5,521 nucleotides of DNA, taken from assembly GCA_029933395.1 (NCBI GenBank), contig JAOZOG010000084.1, positions 3,076-8,596 of the forward strand, written 5' to 3'. Every line of letters begins with the position of its first letter. Position 1 is the first letter of the stretch. Both the position numbers and the translations under genes were made by a program. A model generated the notes under the pieces. It had not been told where the DNA came from. It saw nothing but the letters and a program-made list of their open reading frames with translations, and did not search any database. Positions 1 to 5,272 of this stretch are shown here, piece after piece. This DNA is from Sulfurovaceae bacterium. GTDB taxonomy: Bacteria; Campylobacterota; Campylobacteria; Campylobacterales; Sulfurovaceae.

Positions 1-401
1 TTCAAGTCTGGCCAAATGCTTCAGTTTCCGTCGCGATGGCAGACGGGGAGGCACTCTATATGCCGGTCTTCAGAGAAATCAACCGCAAAGAGGTCGAGCA
101 TATCGCAGAGGAGATGCACGCACTCAAAGCCGCCGTCAAAAAAGGTGCCGTGACGCTGGAGCAGATGAGAGGGTCGACCTTTGGCCTCTCCAATCTCGGA
201 ATGACAGGCATCGAGCGTTTCGATGCGATGATCAACGGTAAAGATTGCGGCATTGCAGCGATCGGCAGCACGATCAACGACAAAATCGCCGTGACACTTA
301 CGATCGATCACCGCATCGTCAACGGCTACCAGGCGGCAGCGTTTATGCAGACACTTAAATCTCTGGCAGCCGATCCTCTCTTTTTCAAGGAGCAGCTATG
401 A
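1..401 (+). CDS. 2-oxoacid dehydrogenase E2 acyltransferase, C-terminal part (5' truncated by window)
   Basis: This is the last 132 codons of a lipoamide acyltransferase (E2). The reading frame begins at base 3 and is open to the window edge, so the lipoyl and peripheral-subunit-binding domains lie outside. E2 transfers the acyl group from lipoamide to CoA in pyruvate- or other 2-oxoacid dehydrogenase complexes in the cytoplasm. Visible signatures are ASVSVAM near the edge, FGLSNLGMTGIERFDAMIN in the middle, and the catalytic motif DHRIVNG (codons 306-326; His at 309-311). The usual family motif is DHRxxDG, so Asn (321-323) replaces the common Asp; some plastid-type E2s also deviate at this position. 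The stop codon overlaps the E3 start (ATGA, 398-401), indicating translational coupling. The substrate (pyruvate or another 2-oxoacid) cannot be told from this fragment. The family call is firm. Confidence 0.93.
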   Translation, partial: QVWPNASVSVAMADGEALYMPVFREINRKEVEHIAEEMHALKAAVKKGAVTLEQMRGSTFGLSNLGMTGIERFDAMINGKDCGIAAIGSTINDKIAVTLTIDHRIVNGYQAAAFMQTLKSLAADPLFFKEQL

Positions 402-1726
402 ATTATGACTACGATATCCTCTTCCTCGGAGGCGGACTCAACTATGCCGGAGCGATTATCGCTTCCAGGGCGGGATTGAAGACGGCGCTGGTGGAGAAGA
501 ATATGGCACACCTGGGCGGCACCTGCCTCCATAACGGCTGTATCCCCTCCAAGATGTACCTGCAGGCTGCCGAAACGATTCGGGCCGGCAGGGCAGCACA
601 CTTCAACGGCGGACTCTCTCTGGATATGGCGAAACTCGATGACGAAAAAGAGGCGATGCTTGCCGGAGCGACCAAAGCGATCACCGGACAGTGCAGCAAA
701 GTCGACCTGATCGACGGTGAAGGCCGGCTGACGGCCGCACATACCATCGAAGTCGCGGAGCGAAGTATCACGGCGGAATATATCGTGATCGGAACCGGTG
801 CAAGCCCGATGGTTCCGGAAGGTATTGCCTATGACGGAGAAGCGATCATCAGCAGTGACGAGGTGCTCAATATGCGCACGCTGCCTGAGAAGATCGCCGT
901 GTATGGTGACGGTGCGATCGGACTGGAGATGGCGAGCTTCTTTGCGGCTGCCGGTGTGGAGACAGAACTGATCTGGCGGCACGACAGACTGCTGCGCAAT
1001 GCCCACTCGATGATTTCACAAAATATCAAATCCCAGCTGGAAGCACTGGGGATTACGCTGCGCCCCGACCAAACGATCAAAACGGCGAAAACAACCAAAC
1101 GGGGTGTCCATATCCGCTTTGGCGATGACAGCGAACACTATCTGCCGACACTCCTGGTCGCTACAGGTCGCCGGGCCAATACCGATGCTGTTCAAACCGA
1201 TGCCATCACGATCGGCAAAAAAGGGATCGAAACAGACGCTCATTTCGAAACGACACTGGAAAAGCACTATGCCATCGGTGACTGCAACGGCAAGATCCAG
1301 CTCGCCCACGCCGCCAGGGCCGAAGTGCTCTATGTCGTACGGCGGATACTGGGCAAAAATCCCGACAGGATCGATATGGACAGAATCGTCAAATTTATCC
1401 ACACCCTCCCCTGCAGCTATGCACAGGTTGGGAAAATCGGTTCGACGATGACAAAAGAGGGCAAGCGCTACCATGAAAGTGTTGTTCCGCTCAAGGGACT
1501 GCCTTTTGCCCATAGCCATGATGCGGACCTGGGCGTGATGGTCGTCTATAGTGATGAAGAGGATTTCATTGTTGGCGGAGAGATCTTTGCACCCAATGCC
1601 GAAGAGCTGATCGCTGTCGTCGCGATGGCGATTGCCGGAGAGATGGATGCAGCCCTTGCCAAACATACCATTTTGGCGCACCCCACATTCAGCGAGAGCC
1701 TGGAGAAGAGTTTCCTGAGGTTGTAA
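398..1726 (+). CDS. lpdA: Dihydrolipoyl dehydrogenase (E3 component), divergent FAD pyridine-nucleotide disulfide oxidoreductase
   Basis: The 442-residue flavoprotein should reoxidise dihydrolipoamide on the upstream E2 using NAD+. The N-terminal FAD fold starts at residue 7, but its glycine loop reads GGGLNYAG (11-18) rather than the usual GxGxxGxxA; it appears one residue short and lacks the third glycine. The redox disulfide is canonical: GGTCLHNGCIPSK with Cys43 and Cys48. The NAD-binding loop GDGAIG is at 170-175, ATGRR at 255-259 and the second FAD motif IGDC at 293-296. The C-terminal interface carries the catalytic pair in HPTFSE (His428, Glu433). The usual YTxPE segment reads HTLPCSY. 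Length is slightly below the usual 460-480. AAGGAG (387-392) lies 5 bases before the ATG, and the start overlaps the E2 stop. Other disulfide reductases are less likely given the E2 neighbour and the intact His-Glu pair. Confidence 0.9.
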   Translation: MNYDYDILFLGGGLNYAGAIIASRAGLKTALVEKNMAHLGGTCLHNGCIPSKMYLQAAETIRAGRAAHFNGGLSLDMAKLDDEKEAMLAGATKAITGQCSKVDLIDGEGRLTAAHTIEVAERSITAEYIVIGTGASPMVPEGIAYDGEAIISSDEVLNMRTLPEKIAVYGDGAIGLEMASFFAAAGVETELIWRHDRLLRNAHSMISQNIKSQLEALGITLRPDQTIKTAKTTKRGVHIRFGDDSEHYLPTLLVATGRRANTDAVQTDAITIGKKGIETDAHFETTLEKHYAIGDCNGKIQLAHAARAEVLYVVRRILGKNPDRIDMDRIVKFIHTLPCSYAQVGKIGSTMTKEGKRYHESVVPLKGLPFAHSHDADLGVMVVYSDEEDFIVGGEIFAPNAEELIAVVAMAIAGEMDAALAKHTILAHPTFSESLEKSFLRL

Positions 1727-1729
1727 ACC

Positions 1730-1742
1730 GGAGAATGTCTCC
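1730..1742 (+). terminator. Small hairpin just after the E3 stop (weak terminator candidate)
   Basis: GGAGA and TCTCC form a 5-bp stem with a 3-base ATG loop, starting 3 bases after the E3 stop codon. No clear T-run follows (ATAGTTTCG), so intrinsic termination is doubtful. Confidence 0.2.
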
Positions 1743-1752
1743 ATAGTTTCGC

Positions 1753-1758
1753 TATAAT
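1753..1758 (+). promoter_or_regulatory. Candidate -10 box upstream of the inserted element
   Basis: A perfect TATAAT in the context CGCTATAATCGG lies 27 bases after the E3 stop. No convincing -35 box sits 17 bases upstream (GGAGAA), although Campylobacterota promoters often lack one. If real, it would drive the amidoligase operon, with transcripts running through the 266-bp element and the palindrome before reaching the ATG at 2139. Confidence 0.35.
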
Positions 1759-1785
1759 CGGAGATGTTGAACAATGAAAACTTAA

Positions 1786-1816
1786 GGGCACCTCTAATAA
1801 TAGGTGATATCCACAA
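1786..1816 (+). repeat. Left terminal inverted repeat of the MITE-like element
   Basis: 31 bases pairing with 2021-2051. The first 20 are identical to the reverse complement of the right end, followed by G/A (position 21) and T/C (position 25) differences, then CCACAA in both. Confidence 0.85.
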
Positions 1817-1912
1817 CATCTCCAGCTTGTTCTTAGGCTAGGCACTCACTTGAAGGACTAGCTGTAGCTAATTCGAAAGTGAGTAACGACGCATAAGGAC
1901 AAGCTGGAGATG
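1817..1912. repeat. Internal long hairpin 1 of the MITE-like element
   Basis: CATCTCCAGCTTGT (1817-1830) pairs perfectly with 1899-1912. The stem continues with mismatches through CTTA/TAAG, then ACTCACTT (1844-1851) with AAGTGAGT (1877-1884). The tip is TAGC-TGTA-GCTA (1859-1870). The long interrupted stem resembles a folded recombination site such as an integron attC, but the RYYYAAC/GTTRRRY core sites are not evident. Confidence 0.8.
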
Positions 1913-1921
1913 CCCGAAGGG

Positions 1922-2020
1922 TGGACAATAAAAGCACAATCTTTCACAAGATACTTACTTCATCTTAGCTATGGCTAGGATTTGAAAGCCTCTTGCAAAA
2001 CCTTGCACTTTTATTGTCCA
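1922..2020. repeat. Internal long hairpin 2 of the MITE-like element
   Basis: TGGACAATAAAAG (1922-1934) pairs perfectly with 2008-2020. After a 2-base mismatch the stem continues with CAA/TTG (1937-1939, 2003-2005), TTT..CAAGA/TCTTG..AAA (1942-1951, 1991-2000) and CTT/AAG (1954-1956, 1986-1988). The tip is ATCTTAGC-TATG-GCTAGGAT (1962-1981), 8 pairs including one wobble. The apex TAGC/GCTA is the same as in hairpin 1. Confidence 0.78.
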
Positions 2021-2051
2021 TTGTGGGTATTACCTATTATTAGAGGTGCCC
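2021..2051 (-). repeat. Right terminal inverted repeat of the MITE-like element
   Basis: Mirror of 1786-1816 with 29 of 31 positions matching. It abuts the second internal hairpin directly, with no spacer, so outer stem and arm meet at a tight junction. Confidence 0.85.
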
Positions 2052-2086
2052 TTAACCTCATTCGTTATGAGCAAAGTCGAAGATGT

Positions 2087-2114
2087 GTAGCGTGGGCATT
2101 CCTGCCCACGCTAC
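2087..2114. repeat. REP-like perfect palindrome (12-bp stem, TTCC loop)
   Basis: GTAGCGTGGGCA (2087-2098) and its exact reverse complement (2103-2114) enclose TTCC. The 5' GTAG foot and GC-rich stem resemble REP sequences handled by REP-associated tyrosine (Y1) transposases, and TGGGCA..TGCCCA palindromes are widely dispersed in Proteobacteria. It lies 24 bases before the amidoligase ATG, within its probable leader. No T-run follows, so it is not a typical terminator. No Y1 transposase gene is in the window. Confidence 0.65.
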
Positions 2115-2138
2115 CTCATAAAGCACAAAGAGAAAAAG

Positions 2139-3554
2139 ATGGGAAGTGAAATAGGCAGAACCAGTTTTAAAGAAGAGGAGTGGCCCAGATTTTCCCATAA
2201 TCTCTCAGCCGAAATGCAACTCCTGGAGGAGAAGATAGTATCCGGAAGCTACTCATCCAGGGCGCCGGTGGGCGGCTTCGAGATAGAGGGGTGGCTGATA
2301 GACGAGCAGATGCGGCCCGCTCCGGCCAATACCGAATTTCTGGAACGCTTCGATAGCGAATTGGCAACATCAGAACTGGCCAAATTCAATTTTGAACTCA
2401 ACAACACCCCCCATCGACTCTGCGATGACGCCTTTGCCAAATTTGCCAAAGAGATGCGCACGACTTGCAAAAAAGCCAATGCCGTGGCTGAAGCGATGGG
2501 GATACGGGCACTCATTATGGGGATACTCCCCACACTGAAACCGACAGATTTCTGCCTCGAAAATATGTCGGAGATGAAGCGATATCACGCCCTCAATGAG
2601 CAGGTACTCAAAGAGCGCGGCGGCAGGCCTGTGCAGCTGGATATCTCCGGCGAAAAGAGCAGATTGCAGCTCCAGCATGACTCTGTGATGCTGGAGTCGG
2701 CCGCAACATCCTTTCAGATCCACACGCAGGTTCCTTTCGAAAGAGCCCACCACTACTACAATGCCTCGATATTGGCATCGGCTGCTACCGTCGCTGTTTC
2801 GGCCAACTCTCCTTTGCTTTTCGGCAAAGCACTCTGGCATGAGACACGTATCCCGCTCTTCGAACAGTCGGTCGACACAGGCGAAGGACGCAAACGCGTC
2901 TCCTTTGGCAGCAGTTTTGCAAACGAGAGTATCCTGGAGTGCTTCACCGAAAACATGGAGGTCTACGATGTACTCCTGCCGGTCTTTTTTGAAGGGGGAA
3001 GAGAGCGCTTCGAGCACCTCAGGCTGCACAACGGCACGATCTGGCGCTGGAACCGCCCCCTGATCGGCTTCGACAGTGACGGAACGGTACACTTCCGTAT
3101 CGAACACCGGGTGATGCCCTCTGGCCCCTCCCTGATCGATATGTTGGCCAATGCCGCCTTTTATTACGGTGTCGCAACAGTGCTGGCAGGGCAGTGCGCC
3201 GAGGGAGACTTCGCCGCCGATTTCTCCACTGCGCAAAACAACTTTTATCTCGCAGCCCGCTACGGACTGGAGAGTGAAATCCTCTGGGAGGGAAAAAGCA
3301 GGGCAATCAAAGACTTGATCCTGGACTCCCTTCTGCCGATGGCAGAAGAGGGACTGCAGCAGCTCGGAATCGACAAGAGTGACGGCGAGAAGTATCTCAG
3401 CATCATTCGGGAACGTGTCGCAAGCGGACAAAACGGTGCAACCTGGCAGTTGGCCTATGTCCAAAAATATGGAGAAGATATGCAGAGGCTCACCGAGGCA
3501 TACTGGGAGCATCAACAGACGGGAAAAGCCGTACACCAATGGGAGGTCAAATGA
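2139..3554 (+). CDS. GCS2-family glutamate-cysteine-ligase-like amidoligase
   Basis: The 471-residue protein belongs to the glutamine-synthetase-fold carboxylate-amine ligases (GCS2; COG2170-like). Such enzymes use ATP to join an amine to a carboxylate, classically the gamma-carboxyl of glutamate to cysteine. Visible hallmarks are FEIEGWLID (47-55), FNFELN (83-88), ATSFQIHTQV (189-198), SANSPLLFGK (221-230), ETRIPLFEQSVDTG (235-248), TIWRWNRP (300-307) and FRIEHRVMPSGPS (319-331). The acidic residues in FEIE, FELN and RIEHR fit the metal/ATP-binding pattern. It is longer than YbdK-type members (about 370). The start has only a weak A-rich AAAGAGAAAAAG before it; Met26 is an alternative with no better site. 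It overlaps the downstream hydrolase gene by 4 bases. The leader contains a REP-like hairpin and the MITE-like element. True glutathione synthesis is possible, but another amide product is equally likely. Confidence 0.85.
   Translation: MGSEIGRTSFKEEEWPRFSHNLSAEMQLLEEKIVSGSYSSRAPVGGFEIEGWLIDEQMRPAPANTEFLERFDSELATSELAKFNFELNNTPHRLCDDAFAKFAKEMRTTCKKANAVAEAMGIRALIMGILPTLKPTDFCLENMSEMKRYHALNEQVLKERGGRPVQLDISGEKSRLQLQHDSVMLESAATSFQIHTQVPFERAHHYYNASILASAATVAVSANSPLLFGKALWHETRIPLFEQSVDTGEGRKRVSFGSSFANESILECFTENMEVYDVLLPVFFEGGRERFEHLRLHNGTIWRWNRPLIGFDSDGTVHFRIEHRVMPSGPSLIDMLANAAFYYGVATVLAGQCAEGDFAADFSTAQNNFYLAARYGLESEILWEGKSRAIKDLILDSLLPMAEEGLQQLGIDKSDGEKYLSIIRERVASGQNGATWQLAYVQKYGEDMQRLTEAYWEHQQTGKAVHQWEVK
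3541..3546 (+). promoter_or_regulatory. Shine-Dalgarno site deciding the hydrolase start
   Basis: GGGAGG lies 4 bases before the ATG at 3551, whose last two bases begin the amidoligase stop (ATGA). The in-frame ATG at 3539 overlaps this site and has no ribosome site of its own (preceded by CCGTACACCA), so 3551 is preferred. Confidence 0.7.
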
Positions 3555-4567
3555 TACCACTAATCGAAATCAACGAGGTGCCAAAAGGCTTGCTGGAGAT
3601 AGAGAGCGCTCGGGATCTGCACACCATACTGCCCCACCCGACGCTGCTGACGCTGGAGGGACACCGTCCGCAGCCGCTTTTTGTCACGGTACTGCTGCAT
3701 GGCAATGAAGACACGGGGCTCTTCGCTGTTCAGAAGATTCTCCAAAAATATCGCGGCCTCCGGCTTCCGCGCTCGCTCATTGTCTTTTTCGGCAATATCG
3801 ACGCTGCGAGAGAGGAGCTGAGACGTCTCGACGGCCAACCCGATTACAACCGCGTCTGGCCGGGTGGTGAAGCGCAGGAGAGCGATGAAGCGGATCTGAT
3901 ACGCAGAGTGATGGAGCGTGTAACCGCACAACCGCTCTTTGCCAGTATCGATATCCACAACAACACCGGGAAAAACCCGCATTACGGCTGCATCAACCGC
4001 CTGGATGCCGATTTCCTCTATCTCGCCTCCCTCTTTGCGCGCACCATCGTCTATTTCGAAACACCCAAAGGCGTACAATCCCTGGCACTTGCACCCTACT
4101 GTCCCGCCGTGACGATCGAGTGTGGCAAACCGCACCTTCCCTACGGGATCGAAGAGGCTGCCCGATTCGTCGACACACTGCTGCATCTCGCAAAGTTTCC
4201 GCACCATCTGCAGCACAAAGATACCGATGTCTACCATACTGCCCTGCGCATCACGATTCCCGAAGCATTCTCCTTCAGCTTCAACGACAAAGAGGCTGAT
4301 CTGCACCTGCTGTCCGAGCTGGAGGAGAGCAACTTCAGCGAACTCCCTGCCGGTACACGCTTTGCCACCGTCAAACCGGATTCAAATGCCCGTTTTGCTG
4401 CCTACGATGACGATGGAGATGATCGTTTCGATGACTATTTCTTCATAGAAAATAACGAAATACGACTCAAAAAACCGATGATGCCTTCGATGATCACACT
4501 GGACGAACGTGTCATCCGGCAGGATTGCTTCTGTTATCTGATGGAGCGAATCGAGATTCCGAAATAG
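3551..4567 (+). CDS. AstE/AspA-type M14 zinc hydrolase (succinylglutamate desuccinylase/aspartoacylase family)
   Basis: The 338-residue protein is a metallo-carboxypeptidase-fold hydrolase; relatives cleave N-acyl amino acids or peptide-like amides. Zinc ligands are visible in LLHGNEDTG (His50, Glu53) and DIHNNTG (His136). The substrate-carboxylate region reads NIDAAREELRRLDGQPDYNRVW (Asn100, Arg101), and TIECGKP (Glu190) gives the catalytic glutamate. Residues from about 215 form a C-terminal beta-type extension typical of the family. The gene is coupled to the amidoligase by ATGA overlap, suggesting the two act on the same compound, one forming and the other cleaving or trimming an amide. 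Neither arginine-succinyltransferase-pathway nor aspartate-acetylation genes are in view, so the substrate is unassigned. It ends 6 bases before the convergent toxin gene stop; no clear terminator is seen there. Confidence 0.85.
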   Translation: MIPLIEINEVPKGLLEIESARDLHTILPHPTLLTLEGHRPQPLFVTVLLHGNEDTGLFAVQKILQKYRGLRLPRSLIVFFGNIDAAREELRRLDGQPDYNRVWPGGEAQESDEADLIRRVMERVTAQPLFASIDIHNNTGKNPHYGCINRLDADFLYLASLFARTIVYFETPKGVQSLALAPYCPAVTIECGKPHLPYGIEEAARFVDTLLHLAKFPHHLQHKDTDVYHTALRITIPEAFSFSFNDKEADLHLLSELEESNFSELPAGTRFATVKPDSNARFAAYDDDGDDRFDDYFFIENNEIRLKKPMMPSMITLDERVIRQDCFCYLMERIEIPK

Positions 4568-4573
4568 CGCCCG

Positions 4574-4984
4574 CTACGAAAGCACTTCTACTTTTACATT
4601 TGAACGCGGGACTATTTTCAGAAAGTCCCTGTCAAAGGTTATCAGCTTTTTACATCTATATTTTTCTGCAAGATAGAGGTGGATGATGTCGTTGATACTC
4701 TTGCAGCTACTGTTTTCACAACAGCTGTTTACAGCCAGACGCAGGGTGCCATAGTCATACTCGACAGCCACGAAGTCAAAATAGAAATCACTGTCTCTTT
4801 TGATGATTTCACTCTCCACGCCCAGCTTCGCGAGAGTGAAGACAAACTCCTGCAACACCAGTGTCGAGAGAACAAGGCGCTTCTGCTTTATCAGCTTTTC
4901 GATAAGTTTGAGCGATTTTTCTTTTTTCTCTTCACTCTGCACCACACTGGCATAGATGAGAACATTGGTGTCAAGATAGACCAT
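4574..4984 (-). CDS. PIN-domain ribonuclease toxin (VapC-like)
   Basis: The 136-residue protein has the four acidic landmarks of PIN nucleases: LDTNVLIYA (Asp5), LQEF (Glu46), INDIIHLYLAEKY (Asp99) and LITFDRDF (Asp118, Asp120). These coordinate Mg2+ or Mn2+ for RNA cleavage, so it is probably active. As a type II toxin it would cut tRNA, rRNA or mRNA when its antitoxin is degraded. The start overlaps the antitoxin 3' end by 14 bases, the normal coupled arrangement. An odd cysteine group (Cys88, Cys89, Cys94, Cys111) lies around the third acidic residue. The module is convergent with the hydrolase gene and is more AT-rich than the operons to its left, consistent with acquired DNA. Confidence 0.88.
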   Translation of the reverse strand: MVYLDTNVLIYASVVQSEEKKEKSLKLIEKLIKQKRLVLSTLVLQEFVFTLAKLGVESEIIKRDSDFYFDFVAVEYDYGTLRLAVNSCCENSSCKSINDIIHLYLAEKYRCKKLITFDRDFLKIVPRSNVKVEVLS

Positions 4985-5243
4985 TGCTCATCTCGTTCAT
5001 AACGGCATCTATGTCAATATCTCTATCGATAGAGATATCTCTTTTTCTGAGCTCGTCGATATAGCTGCTGTCACTTTCTCGTGGCAGATGAAGATCGAAG
5101 GGCATCCCTTTTTTCAGCCTGACTTTGTTTAGAAATATATTGATAGCATCAGAAACTGTCAAGTTGTATTTTTTGAATATCTCTTTTGCCTCATCCCAAG
5201 CCTGCGGATCTACTTTGATGGAGGTCTGTTTTCTTGCCTGCAT
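4971..5243 (-). CDS. RelB/DinJ-like ribbon-helix-helix antitoxin
   Basis: The 90-residue protein begins KQTSIKVDPQAWDEAKEIF, a ribbon-helix-helix strand and helix, then YNLTVSDAINIFLNKVRLKKGMPFDL (26-51). This closely follows the DinJ/RelB pattern of a short helix followed by a G-x-PF-x-L segment. Residues 52-90 are charged and repetitive (DISIDRDIDID, 69-79) and should be the flexible toxin-binding tail. It would dimerise, bind its own promoter and neutralise the downstream PIN protein. AGAGGAG (5250-5256) lies 6 bases before the ATG, supporting this start. RelB/DinJ antitoxins usually pair with RelE/YafQ toxins, so the PIN partner makes this a hybrid module. Confidence 0.88.
   Translation of the reverse strand: MQARKQTSIKVDPQAWDEAKEIFKKYNLTVSDAINIFLNKVRLKKGMPFDLHLPRESDSSYIDELRKRDISIDRDIDIDAVMNEMSNGLS
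5017..5038. repeat. 22-bp perfect palindrome inside the antitoxin gene
   Basis: ATATCTCTATC is followed directly by its reverse complement with no spacer. A second palindrome, AGAGATATCTCT (5031-5042), overlaps it, so ATATCTCT occurs twice 18 bases apart. It encodes part of DISIDRDIDID. In mRNA it can form a 9-bp stem with a TCGA loop, ending 32 bases before the toxin ATG. Confidence 0.7.
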
Positions 5244-5249
5244 CGGCTA

Positions 5250-5256
5250 CTCCTCT
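5250..5256 (-). promoter_or_regulatory. Strong ribosome-binding site of the antitoxin
   Basis: AGAGGAG on the minus strand, 6 bases before the antitoxin ATG. It is clearly stronger than anything before the toxin start, which fits the higher antitoxin synthesis usual in such modules. Confidence 0.75.
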
Positions 5257-5272
5257 TATGGCAATGTGAAAT

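Larger units (their letters stand above)
1786..2051. mobile_element. MITE-like non-autonomous element, 266 bp, TTAA-flanked, almost wholly self-complementary
   Basis: The element begins GGGCACCTCTAATAATAGGT and ends with the exact reverse complement of these 20 bases. The inverted repeat extends to 31 bp with 2 mismatches. TTAA flanks both sides (1782-1785 and 2052-2055), fitting a 4-bp target duplication; because TTAA is its own reverse complement it could instead belong to the repeat. No open frame inside is worth calling, so it lacks a transposase and would need one in trans. Between the terminal repeats lie two long hairpins (1817-1912 and 1922-2020) joined by CCCGAAGGG, itself a 3-bp mini-stem. 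Folded, the strand makes one outer stem and three arms. A YTAR-type target such as TTAA occurs for some IS5-family elements, but this parentage is inference; I do not recognise the element. Confidence 0.82.

Noticed and set aside
1016..1819. Long minus-strand open frame opposite the E3 gene
   Set aside because: It lies antisense to a gene with full E3 motifs, has no recognisable domain and no ribosome site, and runs into the inverted repeat; it is a shadow frame.
1817..1912. Hairpin 1 as an integron attC site
   Set aside because: It is the right size and an interrupted stem, but RYYYAAC/GTTRRRY core sites are missing, there is no integrase or cassette array, and it is nested symmetrically within terminal repeats.
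1786..2051. Riboswitch or structured non-coding RNA
   Set aside because: Perfect terminal repeats with TTAA at both edges fit a transposable element better; a secondary RNA role is not excluded.
2087..2114. Intrinsic terminator
   Set aside because: The stem is strong but followed by CTCATAAAGC rather than a T-run, and it lies only 24 bases before a start codon.
3539..3550. Upstream in-frame ATG (3539) as the hydrolase start
   Set aside because: It would sit on top of the GGGAGG site and lacks its own ribosome site; the ATGA-overlap start at 3551 is better supported.
2370..3560. 396-codon minus-strand open frame opposite the amidoligase
   Set aside because: The plus strand carries clear GCS2 motifs in order; the reverse frame has no coherent domain and arises from codon bias.
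4565..4576. TAGCG-CC-CGCTA inverted repeat at the convergent gene ends as a terminator
   Set aside because: A 5-bp stem with a 2-base loop and no T-run is too weak to call.
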